Below, one piece after another: positions 44,201 to 56,554 of a stretch of 64,000 nt of DNA. The DNA is taken from the NCBI GenBank assembly GCA_030248295.1, contig JASANH010000360.1, forward strand, positions 178,928 to 242,927, in the 5' to 3' direction. Source of the stretch: Mesodorylaimus sp. YZB2_4 (Eukaryota > Nematoda > Enoplea > Dorylaimida > Dorylaimidae). The notes beneath the pieces are model-generated. The model ran no database searches and was not told the origin of the DNA. It worked only from the letters and a program-made list of their open reading frames with translations. How positions within the stretch are numbered: position 1 is the stretch's first letter; each line of letters begins with the position of its first letter. A program made the position numbers and the translations under genes.

Positions 44201-47049
44201 TCATGTCCGCTTATCAGCTTCAGTGAAAACAAAATTTTAGCATCAGACAGCTACTATTCCTTATCAGACCCTACCCTAACTTACAATAGCCTCGGTGAGT
44301 CGGTATCCCACACAAAAGCGAAAGGAGGCGGGAACAAGCTTCTTTCGACTTGTAATTTATAATTTGCACAGACGTCAGAGCGAAAAAAGCGTGCATGTGG
44401 TGAACAGGAACAGGCATTGTCAGTGCCACTACCAACACCACTCGGCCAGAGATGAAAAATATTTACCTCGAAACCGGTATTCACGTGCTGCTGGTCACAT
44501 ACAGGCCCAGTGGTCACACGTGACACCCACCAACACACACAAGTAGGGTAGCGATGAGCAGCGCAGTTAATTTTTACCTTTATTCTGAAATTTTACTTTA
44601 AGAAAGTGGGAACTGTAAAAAATGTCTTGAATTCAGACTTTATGAAAAGTACCTAAACCAGCTGGTTCAGGTTTTCACTAACTAATACCAACATTGCAGT
44701 CCTCTTGTGATAGGTGTGTTTCACATGAGCAGAAAGTAGTGTATTTAGTAGCTGGCCGCCTTATACACCGCATCAGTTGCCTTGCTGGCCGCTCGATACG
44801 CTCCTCCAGGCGACGCAGAAACCCGTCGGGTTGATGCATCGGATTCCCACGACTAGGAGGCCTCTCTGGCGGGTTTTTGACATCATCTCCGACGTATTAT
44901 CTACGCGGTATTGTCTCCAACGTAAGACTATCTATCCTGTTACGCCCCCCGATATGAACCCCACTTTTTTGAAATCTCCACTCGCTCAAACAGTGTTCGA
45001 GTACGCAGTAAAGTGCTACTGCAGGATCCCATGTTCAATCCTCTTACCCCCAGGATATCCCGAGCCAAAACCCGTATCCGCCACTTTCACCATCTCCACG
45101 CCTTCCTTGAAATGCCAGGCGTTGACTGCTCTGTCTCTGGTCACCTTGGCGCAAATACTGGCGGCGCTGACGATGGGGAAGAGAGAATCAGCCTTTTTCG
45201 ACACTGTGATCTTCAAGCCAGGGAACTTATTCAACAGCTTCTCCTGATACGATTCTGGCGGACCAACCGTGTCCACAAACACCTGAAACGGGTCAACTGA
45301 TTGTTGTCAAAGGAATGGTACGACTTACTGAAGCGAAGTCCAGCGTAAGCTCGCCCGGCAGATAGGAGAGAACGCGGCTGAAGTCGACAATAGCAAAAAC
45401 TACGATTGGAGCAAGGAAAGTTGCGACTATACCCACGGCTGAGACATCGACCCAAGAAGTTGATATCTTAGCCAGGGAGATCGACTATTCCCTCCTACTC
45501 GCCTTGGCAGTCAGAGTTGCTAAGCAAGCACCAAATTCGTAGTTATTGCTAATCAGCGCCCCGCGACAGCTAAACTGGTAAGTTTTCACTTGCTCAGATA
45601 ACTCACAGTGCCCTCTTTGGCCCCACGGCCCATCATCTACTGTACAGTACGGTATATTCCGATGAGAGCTACAAAATGCACATCTGGTTCGAGGAATAAG
45701 TGACAGGACTAGTGAGCCAGCTCGTGGCCTTGCGGGTGAGTAGGCGTCTGCCTTTACAGGGCGCAGTGAGTATACCAGTGCTTGGTGATACGGTGAGACA
45801 TGAACATAGTGATAATAACACATTGCTCACAAGGGAACGTCGCCAAGTACAGTAGATACGACAACGACTGGGTTCTACGACCGCTGTAAAAGGCCAGCCT
45901 GGAATGTGTGAGACCATTCGCTCCGCGCGGAATCTTCTCCGCAGTACTGCACGGCCATGCAGCCATCACCTAAGCAAGCCATTCACTCTTTCTCCTCAGT
46001 CCTATTATCTCATTGCTTACCTTGTCAATTCTAATCCCACGATCTAAACACAACTGGATCAGTCGCATAGCTGATTCGTGCGACACTTCGTTCAAATTGT
46101 ACTTGACTCTGAAACAGTTGATTAGGCTCATCTTATCGACTTGATCTAAACCCATCGTCTCACCTTCTGAGCATGGAACTGGACAAATATTGGGGCGACA
46201 TGATTCGCAATGCGTACGCAAAGAATTCCCGCCTTTCATCATCGTTGGCCTTTTCAAAAATGGCTTCCCTTCGCGCTTCGTTCAACTCCTTCGAGTCGGC
46301 CACATCCAACGTCGATTTCAATTGGTCCAATTGATCAGTACGACATACGGCGATGGAATAAACCATGGGTCCTGTAAGAGGACAGGGTATGAGTCAGGGA
46401 AAGGATGGGATGTGAGGACTCGATCAAAACCGATCGATCGATCGGTTGACTGATCACTATGCAACTTGAGTCAGCTAACGGCAGCAGGCGACGCTGGGTG
46501 AGAAGATCCCACGACCAGCCCCATAGGGAGTACTGTATAAACTGACAGCTACTGTCTGATAGAACGATAGGTGATTAATGACAGCTGCAATCAATACTCG
46601 TGATCCGTCAGAAATCATCGATCGCAATAATTAAATTGGTGACAAGGTCCCTCTGCCTTATAAATCATACGTATCTGCAGGGATCTACCAGTTTTGTCCC
46701 CCTGATAAAGGAAGGATACTGGTCAATAAAGCAATACAACCATACGGTGTGATCAACGCATGTCCCTAAGTGATACTGATACCTTATCGCAGCTCACACC
46801 AATGCACCTATCACAGCTTGTATCAGTGATAGAAGACCCAGGCGTCATCTCCAACAACAGGTCTCTGCCGTCACCGTATCACAAAACGGCCTTGACAAGA
46901 TGCAGATAAGTCGATAACCACGATACCTCACAAGTACACTTACCCAGAACTGGCCCTCGCCCCGCTTCATCAATTCCCACCGTGCATCGGATGCCACGGA
47001 ACGAGTCCAAATTTGAGCTCGGTATCATCTCGCAGCCGTGAGCTTCCAT
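38284..47049 (-). CDS. RNASEH2A: ribonuclease H2 catalytic subunit A, complete
   Basis: The type 2 RNase H catalytic subunit cuts RNA in RNA:DNA hybrids and removes single ribonucleotides from nuclear DNA, acting with subunits B and C. Six exons join in phase: 47049-46944, 46371-46164, 46108-46021, 45282-45048, 42716-42593 and 38467-38284, giving 314 residues (human 299). Catalytic acids are visible: D27 and E28 in [13 protein letters not shown]138 in VFVDTVG and D166 in [37 protein letters not shown] and [12 protein letters not shown] are further conserved blocks. The last two introns are 2.3 and 4.1 kb and contain repeats and a LINE fragment. The C-terminal TKSILSFF resembles a PCNA-binding (PIP) motif with Thr in place of the first Gln. 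NADSYN1 lies 1.3 kb upstream on the same strand. Confidence 0.95.
38619..38816 (-). other. protein-like ORF in RNASEH2A last intron
   Basis: About 65 codons in a minus-strand frame ([14 protein letters not shown] and [11 protein letters not shown]). Composition looks protein-like, but no domain is recognised, no start codon is clear and no splice partner was found. It could be a gene remnant or chance. Confidence 0.2.
40559..41199 (+). mobile_element. LINE reverse-transcriptase tail, frameshifted
   Basis: The first frame (40559-40972) reads [35 protein letters not shown] and RSQRFAVRL, the thumb and connection region of a non-LTR retrotransposon ORF2. The match then moves to another frame (about 40890-41199) with [28 protein letters not shown] and GLLWNSI, the usual C-terminal end. 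The frameshift near 40890 makes it inactive. It lies in the last intron of RNASEH2A, opposite in orientation to the gene. Neither the 5' half nor a poly(A) tail is seen. Confidence 0.8.
44703..44955. repeat. interspersed repeat family B, copy 3
   Basis: Same landmarks as at 25092-25305 and 28253-28505: GTAGTGTAT, GCATCAGTTGCCTT, GGCCGCTCGATACGCTCCTC and GCAGAAACCCGTCGGGTTGA. It lies in RNASEH2A intron 4. Confidence 0.65.
45340..45515. repeat. interspersed repeat family C, copy 2
   Basis: Shares GTTGCGACTATACCCACGGC, GAGACATCGACCC and CTCCTACTCGCC with 32105-32360. It lies in the RNASEH2A intron between exons 3 and 4. Confidence 0.5.
45700..45960. repeat. SINE-like repeat fragment
   Basis: CAGTGCTTGGTGATACGGTG followed by AGACATGAACATA resembles stretches at about 15850-15890, 23320-23350 and 50940-50985. 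A tRNA-like head (GTGAGCCAGCTCGTGGCCTT) precedes it. Boundaries are uncertain. Confidence 0.35.
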
Positions 47050-48315
47050 GTTTCTGGTCGAGATGATTGTCTGAAATGAGCTACATGCACTCAGTCACTA
47101 TGTTATGTGAGCACAGCGAGTGCACCTTCCCATCCTCCCCCCGCCATGTTTATCATCTACTACTCCTAATACGTACGACCTAAGCACCCCATAGCAGACC
47201 AATGAACTGACCGTTCGCAAACGATATGACCAAAAAGGCAGACCAACTCAACCCAGCCTTTATTGCATTAACTCAAAAACGGCCACAAAAAATTATAATC
47301 TGGACACATTATTCCAGGAAACACCGTAGCTCGATCAATACCCCCCCCCCCCGCCATCCTAATCATCTACTACTCCCAAATACAAGCAACCAAATCACTT
47401 AATACCACAAAAATTAGCTGACCAGTTGCGCATGATCATGATCACGCCGCCATCAGGCCACAACACTGCGGGGATCGAACAATCGGCGGGAGCGTCATTG
47501 ATCGATATCGCAGCGATTCCTAAAATATAGTCAAAAATCTGAATCCTGTGGGAACGTGGTCTGAAGAACAATTAGTCAACTTCTGTTAACAATGCTCTCT
47601 CAATATCCCTTGTCTGATCCGGGATCTACGACCCTTCCTACAGCGCCTAAAAGATGTACTTAAAAAACGCTTTCACACAGGCGCATCCTACGCGCATGAC
47701 AAGGGATCAAGATGTTTTCGTGTCTGTACTTGATCGAGCTCCAAGTGGTTTTAGGTGTTGGTAAACATGATGCTGATGGCGTACTGTGCCCTATAGACCA
47801 GGTGCTAGGTCAGCCTCCACTAAAACTTAATGACCAGCCTCGTCCTATAAGGACTGCCCCACTACCGTGCGTTCAATCACTACAAGGCTAGTCCTTGTGT
47901 GCATAATCACTGCAGTACTGCCCCTCCCAACTTAACGAACTTGCTCCTCCTGGACAGTGCCTCACCTCATCTGGCCTCAAATACCTGCCAACACGTGCTC
48001 TTACCTCCTGCACGATATTTCCGCCCATCAAATTCAACCGCCTTCCTAAAACAGCAGATAATCTGAAACTTAAACAATGATTTGCCAATATCATCGTTAC
48101 CTGTCAACCGCAGGGCCCTCGGTCACTTCAACGTCGGCTAGCAAACCTTCGAATCTAATAACTAAACCAAATTTTTTACTTTCTTCAAATCATCTCAATT
48201 AATAGTTCGAAAAAACCACAAAAACTTAAAACTAAGACTAGACAACCTACTTTGTAGAATTTTCCTTAAAAAACCCATATTATCTATCCTATCTCCTCCA
48301 TGTCACATCACGGTC
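47050..48315. other. NADSYN1-RNASEH2A intergenic region
   Basis: No coding exon recognised. A poly-C tract sits at about 47340-47352. The RNASEH2A promoter should lie near 47050-47300, but no motif stands out. Confidence 0.4.
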
Positions 48316-51300
48316 CTAGATATCAGTCCCTGATCGTAAAGAATCCGCTTCAGACTTCGCTTCCAACCGTCCCACCTGAAAGAACCCCTGATCAAATGAG
48401 CACCCTCCACAATCCAGTTCACTTACGTATTGATCGATTTCCCGGAACTGCCACGGCCAAGCCACATTGTACAAGAAGGGACGGTGATCGTGGCGATGGT
48501 CGTCCGGACTGTAAATCTCCGTGTGATACGCCGGCGTCAGAATTGTCATCTTGTGACGATTGATGGCGTAACAGCGAAAAAAGTGTTTCACCTTGGTGGC
48601 TATCTGAAAGTCAGAGCCACCTTGACCATCAAGTGTGCGCATGGAGAACCCTGTGCAGGGTCGGAGTCCCTCTTGTACATGCCCCTGACCCGAGTGTCAT
48701 ATGTCATAAAGACCCCCCCCCCCCCATCCTGGAGTCTGATAAAAAACAATGTTTGCCCCGCTTTACGATAATTGACTTCGAAAAAACGAGTGAATTATCG
48801 TTCATACAGTAGATGCAACTTACGAAACATTTCCATAAACACTGCTATAATAACTGTTTCTTCGTCAAAAACAGCCAAACTGAAAGATTGCGGGGTAGTT
48901 TGCTTTCTGCCCTTCAACATCCAGACCTCGCCCATACTTGCTGACAAGGTGATGCATGCTGCGTACCCAACCAAGGAATGCTCCTCACACCACAGCTTCT
49001 GCCCTAACCCAGTACGGCGGCTCCTTCCCCCCCCCCCCCCCCCACGTACCTGACGAGGAGTCAGTTCCTTGCGCCACGATTCCAACAACTTGCAAAACAT
49101 GGCGTACGGTCCGCAGGCGCCCGGTTTACGCAGGTTTCCATACACCGACAGCTCAGCGTAAGTCATGCCCATGTCGGCCTCAAATTGAACCCTAGTCACT
49201 ACCTAAACCCTATTTCCACAAACCACTCACCTCATCCGACTGCACGCAACGTCCCTCCGCCGACAATGGTTCCAATTCAGCTGTCGGCACGGCATTCATT
49301 ATCCTAAGCCAAGCAGTCAACATCAGGCTTGATACACCCTTTGACACGGGCAAGTGGTTAGGTCCTTGACAATCCACTGACAAAGCTACATCGACGACCC
49401 CAGACCACAGATTAGTTGCGCCTGTTAACCTGACCTACTTCAATACCGCTGATATCGCCACCATTTCTTTCTCCATCCCTACGCTTAAGACGAACTGAAA
49501 GTCAGACGGACATGGAATTTTGTCAGTCGTTCGGCTGCCACCCAGCAAAGGCATCCACTTCCACACAGTGCCAAAGACATTCCGCAGTCAGATACGACCC
49601 TCATTGCCTCCTATTCCAGGTTCGAGCGAAGAAATATGACATCCCAGATACCCCTAATTTCACGCCCGCAGCGCATACTCCTCACATCTCGTCCCACCCA
49701 GGATAGTCATACCCGACCAATCTGCCCTCCCACCCAAAAAATGACAGTATTCATACTCAGCCAACGACGTCAAGCCATATTCCACGATACAATAATCCAA
49801 AAATGCACCCAAGTCCACTTTACTAATCGATCCAATCGGATTCAAATCGCCAGCCGAGCAATCGTACTTGGTGAAGTAACCACGCAAACTTTCGTCCACA
49901 TTCGCCGTTGCCAACACCAACAACGAGCCCGGGTTCTTATGCCCGGCCTGCCATGGAACCAATTGAGCGAAGAAATAAGCTAGCACCATCCGAGATCGGG
50001 CTTGCACGTTTTGCAGGGCCAAATTCTCACGCACACTTCCACCATGAGCCGCGAATTTGGGCTCGTACTCCTTCCCAAAAGCTTGCGAGAACGTGCCGGT
50101 CACAGCCGCCACCGTGTCATCGATCGATATGGCGAAGTGATTACTGAAACACAAAAATCGTTTACCCTCGCTTCGGCACCCTATCGCTCGCGTATATGGG
50201 AGTCAAGCCAATACCGAATCACCCATCATAAGCAGCACAGATCTGTCGGGATCCTCTCTTCCACCAAGTACAGTATAGGCACTACTTGCATGACTCCCTT
50301 AAAACTTTAGGCTTTCACCCCTGCCCCCCCCCCCCCCCCGGTTGGCCATCCTGAATCCCTGGCATTGACTTCAGCGGCACCAAATTCAGTGACGAGCCTC
50401 ACCCAAGGCCAATCATCCAACCAACCAGCTCCATCAAAGCAGTCTATCCATCAAGCCATACCTTCCAATCTGCTCAGCCAACGCGGCCGCCCGTTGACGA
50501 GATTCCATGGACGAATTCTTGCTTCCCATATAACAAGTCCAGAACAGCTTTCCGCACAGTTCCTGCGGAGTAGTGGGCAGTTGATCATTCTCGGATACAC
50601 CCAATATCTTACAAACATCTTTCACCACTTTTTCGTCTGAAAATTCAAATCTTGTAAGAATCAAATTCTACTCACGCAAACATAACGTCAACGCGTGGAA
50701 TATGAGTGGAAAGTCAAAGTTTCTCAATAACACAATAAAGCTAGTTTCATCATGTTGACGGCACCTTATCCCCCTCGCAGGTGTCACATTTGAAGCTGAG
50801 AGTGGTACTTTGCAATCCTCCTCGAAATCAGATCTTGCCCACAAATGGCCAGCTCACTGGGGCTAGTGACCTACGCAGGCGTCGGTCTCACGCATTTGCA
50901 GGCGAGAGTTCGACCCTCGGCCAGATAGTTATTATTTCGTGCTCAGTGTGTCCCCGCGTTTGGTGAGGTGATGTGAACATAAACGCGAACTCCAGCCCGC
51001 CCACGACTGCTCGTGCTCACCTTCCTTCATGGCTTGGCAAACCAGCTTGCACATGGAGAATACAACGCAGGCCACCGAAGCGCTGTCCCGACCACCACTC
51101 AATGGTAAGAAATACCCGTTCTGCCCACTTCGACGCAGGTAATCCCACAACCAGCACGCCGGGCCCAAACTGAAAATCAAACAGAAATTATAATCCCATC
51201 CTCCACTCCAAGCACCCCTCGCCAGTCTCCATCCTTACTCCACCACTAACACACCCGACATCCGTTTCGACTTACGCAATTTCTTCTTCCGGCGTGTGAT

Positions 51301-54300
51301 ATTGCAGTTGAACGGGCGTCATTTCGGGAATGTTCAAATCGGACATCGACGACAGAGCGAAGTCCACACGAACGCGCGGATACGCATCCGTCCCACTGGC
51401 TCGGTAACATCGACTGCGTACTTGATTACGATACGAACGAACGTCCTCCAAATCCAACGTGGCCGTGACCACTTCCTGACAAACATACAATATCTCCCTC
51501 TCAATTTCCCTTGTGAGGTTCACTGGCGATCCCAAGCCTTCCAGAGATTAGGGTTGTCCCCCCCCGCAAGAATGACCCGCCATCACAGGACACGCACTTA
51601 CCACTTCCGACAAACAGAACTGATGGCCTTGCGCGTACGGCTCACCGTTGCAGGTAATCATCGACCCGCCATCGTAGTACACTCGGTCCCCGTCGCAGCC
51701 ACGTAGATTAGTGAATACATAAATGCCACCATTCTACAATACAAACAAGCACCTACAGACAGAGTGCAGGGTTTTCGCGCTTTTTAATTCTTGTACTCTC
51801 TCTTTTGCTCATGTACCTTTGGTGTTCCTGCGAGTCTCTCACCTCTCGAGTGCCTGTATTTCCTTAGGTGACGAAAGAACCATGACCACGATCATGATGA
51901 TCAGAGGCCAAAGCGAAAAGTCCGACCATATCTTACCTTACGAGCCGAATTCAAAATCAAGTTATGAGCACGATATTGCGATTTACGCAATTCGTGATGC
52001 GATCCGCTCGAATTACAAATAATCTCCACTCCGTCCAACGACATCCACGTGGCCGGACTGAAAACGAAACACTCTTCTGGATCATTCCCAGCACAATTAT
52101 CTCAGCCCAGGTCTCCCTCGTCCAAAAGAAGCAGGCTAGTTTACTGTATAAATTCTCACTTGAGTGACGACAGGCGTCACATACTGTAGATAAGACGAGG
52201 ACTTGTATGGAAGGTAGCATAAGGTCTACCTGCCACACAGTCCACCCATAATCATGGCTGACTCCCACAAAAGTCTGAAGTCTCACTCCTCAGTCCTCTG
52301 CGTAACTACATCCTCGCGATATTTTCAACACACATGACGCAAGCCTCCTTTGCCAACAACTCACCTATCCGGAGTCCACAACTCCTCGCATATCTCGCAT
52401 CCAATACACGTATCCAAGGTGGACAACACCACGTCTCCGAACACCACCGATACCTGCAATGATACACCCGCCATGTGCAATATTCCCCTGGAAAGCCAGC
52501 CCCCCTTACCTGGTCCGTAATCTCTTGAATCATGCGAGGCAGAAAATACTCCTCAGTTTCTCGCAACTTTTGCCAAGGCGCAAACCAACGACTCTCACGA
52601 TAATTACGATCATCGCACAAAGACTGTTTCGGGCGAATCAGTAATACTTTCCTAGAAAACATATACAAATCATTTCATGATACAAACACTACACACACTC
52701 AAGCCTTGACTTGGAATCGAACCTGCATTTCTAATATTAATGGTTTCATCAGCGAGACCAGGGCACACAACTGTGTTCCTGTATCGTTCGAACCCTCGAC
52801 AGGGTTGCCCAGTCCCGCCTAGCCCGATCAAAATAGGTCGGCTACCAGCGGGAAGGCAGTACTGCCTTCCCGCTGGTGCTGAGGCTTAATTTTACATGGA
52901 GGCATAGAAACCAGCCCAGAAGCATGGGACTGCTTGTAATTATAAGTTGTTTCTTCATTGAATTCTTGGGGGGGGGGGGGGTGTGTCTAGGGCAGTTGGC
53001 TCGGAGGGTAGGAGCCAGTATGAAAACAGGCCCCTGGGATTAGGGCTCTCCCATGCTTTCGCTCGCTCGATTCGCTTCAAGCTAATTGTCTAAATTCGTT
53101 GGAAGCCCCCCTTATGCGCCTCATGGTGCTTGGTTATGGATAAAGTATGACATGACCTTCGTACTGGTCCACCCCATTTGCCAGATCTTTGATGTGGGCC
53201 AACCGCCCGCCAGGGACTTCGATTACCACAATCTCAAGGGGCCTCTGCGGTCGGCGTTTGCCTTTGGTTCACACTGGAGGAGTCCAGGAGTTGACTCCAG
53301 GACAGGTAATTGGTTTGGCTGTGGGTAAGATCTAGGACTGTTGAGAAATCGTCGTGCACTGTGCTCGTTAAGGATCCTCTGGTGCTGATTTTGTTCTTTA
53401 CTGCGCCATCGACAGCGGAACTGTTCGCCAGCGAAGGCATCTTAGGACCAGGTGCATTCGACCAGCAGCCAGGCTATTGTATCATTGCACAGGCAGTTGC
53501 GGACACCCATACGAGCGGCATCGGGGTCTTAGTGATCGATAATCTGCAGGAATAAGCCTTTCTACCAGGCTCGGGCTATTGAAGACCTTGGACCGCTCGC
53601 TTACAGTATAACATCAGCACACGAACCCACAGTCACGTGAGCGTAGGATGTCGTACGTCACAACACCCACCGTACACCTTCTGTACACCTGATTCCGACC
53701 AGGATTGACAAGATCCCCATCTCGGTCCTGATCCTGCACTAACCAGCAAAAACCAGCACACAAGTCGCTCTATTACTCTCTAACCGGAATCTATATCATA
53801 TCCCAAACTTACCCATTTAATATGGCCACTAAACAATTATATCCCACATTCTTGTGCATTACCGGCCTAAAAAACCCAAGCATATTGAGTTCAAGTACTA
53901 ATTTCAACAAAACGGACTTACATTCCAATAAAACACACAATATCGTTGCACTCCGGATGGCGTAAAATACCGGCCAGTACTTGCCACGAATGCAAGAACG
54001 TGTCCGATTCGAGGAAGTGATCCGAGCACGAATATCCCGTCACTTCCAATTCGCCACCGAGCCGCAGTTTCGCGCCAGCTTTTTTCGATGCAATGATACC
54101 TAAATGGCAAAGAGAGACTTTGGAAAAATTAAAATCCTCAGCTCGTATTGCACTTCCGTTCCAGTTTACTTTTTTGTCAGGTTTAACTTTCCCGTAAATT
54201 CTCACAGACCACTAGTGTCTGAAACCAGTAACTCGCGCTTGGAGGGGGGGGGGGGGGTGGGGGAAACCGAAGCTAAGCTCCTTAGTTTTGAATAATTTTT

Positions 54301-55036
54301 TCACTGTCCACGTTGCCTTTAGCCGATTACTAGTCAAACCTGTGTTGGGGCCGACCACTGGGCCTTTCTCTTTCTCTTCCAATGACGGGGTGGGTTTTGA
54401 ATTATACCAGTGTTCGACAGCTGACTCGAACACTGCAGGGATCATGGTATTGTCTTGGTTTGGCTCCCCCCCCCCCCCCCACTTGACCTGGACCATCTCC
54501 TTGTGACCCACCCACGACTTCACGTGAAAAGTAAGCGAGGGTTTACGATTAACAAATCGACTTCCATCACCGGGGAAGTCGATCGTCGACAGAATCCGGG
54601 CGGATCGCAGCCGCTCGCTACCAAGCGATACGGGTAGACAACGACAAACTACCGTGGCTAAAGTGAAGTGCAGAAGCCATTTGGGAAAGCCAGTGCGCAA
54701 AAGACAAAACGGTAGTTCTTCTTTCTCGTTTTCGAACCCCCACTGAAGACCAAGCGTTACCTCATAATACTGCAATCCGGAAAGGTTGCCGAAAGGTTTT
54801 CCTAACGGCGCGAGCAAGCCTCAAAACGTATCTCAGCAATCTTGCTCATGAAGGGCCAAAGGCTCTCTAAAGTTGCCGCCCACGCCTTACCGTCTGGACT
54901 CTTATTCGAGGAAAACTGACCTGAAATAATTCGATATTTAAGTGATCTTACTTTCGATGATTCGATCACGGTTTCCTTCGAAGTCTAACGCCCATTGATT
55001 CAGCGTACACGATGCGATGGTTACTTTTCGACCCAT
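48316..55036 (-). CDS. NADSYN1: glutamine-dependent NAD+ synthetase, complete
   Basis: Converts nicotinic acid adenine dinucleotide, ATP and glutamine to NAD+, the last step of de novo and Preiss-Handler synthesis. Fifteen exons join in phase: 55036-54952, 54099-53922, 53866-53813, 52651-52510, 52453-52365, 52057-51937, 51733-51602, 51475-51276, 51169-51021, 50636-50462, 50143-49757, 49303-49231, 49178-49050, 48603-48427 and 48375-48316, giving 716 residues (human 706). The nitrilase-type glutaminase has its triad at E45 ([11 protein letters not shown]), K114 (LIRPKQSL) and C175 (GCEICEELW), the same numbers as I recall for the human enzyme. The synthetase domain has the ATP-binding PP-loop SGGRDS at 358-363, [37 protein letters not shown] and [13 protein letters not shown]. 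Intron 14 is 51 bp, in frame and without a stop. Several introns carry long poly-G/C tracts. Confidence 0.96.
50850..50985 (+). repeat. tRNA-derived SINE-like fragment in NADSYN1 intron 9
   Basis: GGGCTAGTGACCTACGCAGG followed at tRNA-like distance by GAGAGTTCGACCCTC (B-box-like), then the GGTGATGTGAACAT tail found near 45790. Confidence 0.5.
52844..52877. repeat. 34-bp perfect palindrome
   Basis: ACCAGCGGGAAGGCAGT is followed directly by its exact reverse complement, with no spacer. It sits in the third intron of NADSYN1. Confidence 0.9.
54212..54817 (-). other. 201-codon ORF in NADSYN1 intron 1
   Basis: An uninterrupted frame of about 606 nt lies inside a spliced-out 852-nt intron, on the gene's own strand. 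It crosses poly-G and poly-C tracts, so its frame depends on homopolymer lengths. No domain recognised; probably repeat-derived or chance. Confidence 0.2.
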
Positions 55037-56554
55037 TTTGACAATCTTTGTTCAGATTCCGAATGGCCTACTGAATTATGTGGCTGCTCACGAGAGCAGA
55101 GCGAACAGGCCTAATAAAAGAACTTGAACTGATCGTGAGCTTCAAACAAAACGCATCACGGTCGAATTCGCAGTGTACACTCTAGGCCACCTAACTTTTT
55201 TTCACGCAGAGACAGATGGCAACGCTCTTTTAATCTGTTTCGCACTCAAAGCAGACAACTTTTTTTTGTAAATTCAGGCGCGGGAAATTTAAAAATTGAG
55301 CTAGTTGTTTTATAATGGTTTCTACGCGGACAAGAGTATTAGAGTGGAACCAGATTACTGCTGGTTCCAGCGCTGTTGGTGAGGCCTGCATGGCCCTTTG
55401 TGCGGGGAATGGGGTCTGTACGAGACACGAGACAATTACAGCCCAGTTCTCTTCAGTTTTGGTTTGCGGATGATCTAATGCGCACAAGCGGTCTCACGGC
55501 CAGCTGGGTCATCTACTGTACCTGTAATCCTGTAATCTGCATTACAGTCCAGCGGGTCTTTGCAGCAGATGTTTTCAGTTAGCCGCTACCCCAGCTTTTG
55601 CAACATGTGTCTGGCCATCAAGCAAAGAAAACCTCGATAAACTTTAACTTTGACACTTTGAGTCGGTCAGAAAACTTCAACAATCCAGTCCTATTGGCCA
55701 CTCGTAGTGCTATGGATTCTGTTTTAATAAGAATCTCCCTATCTAGTTGAGAAGCTTCCAATTTGAGCCTAGGCTCGATCTGTGTGGGGTCGTGTCGTGT
55801 CATCAGCACAATTCCCGTCCGCGTCCTTATGATTGGTTTTCCTGGCTAGCTTGCTTGCAATGATGACATCGAAAGCTAGCAATAGCAATTTCTACTGCTA
55901 CCTACATTAGCGGAAGATCTTTGGCTCACTGCGAAAAAAAAACTTCCAATTTCTCTCATTGTCACTACTCGCCGTTTTCAAAAACCCGCTTCAACAAAAA
56001 TCCTTTTTCGCTGATAACATCCATTAATTTGTATCTTTTCTATCTGCGCATGGCAAAATTCGATTTCGTATGTATACATTGACCGAAATTTCTTTTGCCT
56101 TGTGCTATATAAACCCACCGTCTGAGCAAAATTTTGATTTCATGGTCGGTCACTTAACTAGAGCTCTGGAACCTCAGTCAGCCAGCGACTTTAGAACCGA
56201 CTATTCCAATCGAGATGCTGTTTGGTCACTTAATCGTGCTGGGACTTATTTGGGCAAAATGTGCCAGTGGCGGCATCTTGAAAGTCCTACCACGTAAGTC
56301 AGTCAGTCTTATCGTTAGTTCACTGCAGTATACCCAGTGTTTTTGGATTTGAGTATTTCTGTAGCCAGTGCGGTTTACAGCCAGGTTTTCTGTGAACTGT
56401 TTCCCAAGTTTTCCCCGTCAAAGAATTTCGGCCATCTAAGAATATCAGGCGCACGAGCTATGCATGGCTAACATACTGTAAACACAGAGCCAGCAAATCC
56501 GTGACTGATTCAGTATGTATGCGGCTCTAAAGTTTAAGAGTGTGCCTTTTTCAG
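55037..56554. other. region between NADSYN1 and the protease
   Basis: The two genes diverge, so both promoters should be here. A plus-strand frame at 56070-56297 could be an upstream exon of the protease but shows no signal peptide or domain. TGCTATATAAACC at 56102-56114 contains a TATA-like word in the plus orientation, about 440 bp before the first protease exon. Confidence 0.35.

Noticed and set aside
49192-49231. NADSYN1 acceptor at CTAG (49192 area)
   Set aside because: It would put a stop in frame. The acceptor at 49179-49180 gives the conserved [12 protein letters not shown] junction.
51646-51651. GTGAGC donor in NADSYN1 exon 7
   Set aside because: The sequence beyond it (EPYAQGHQF) is conserved coding, so it is exonic.
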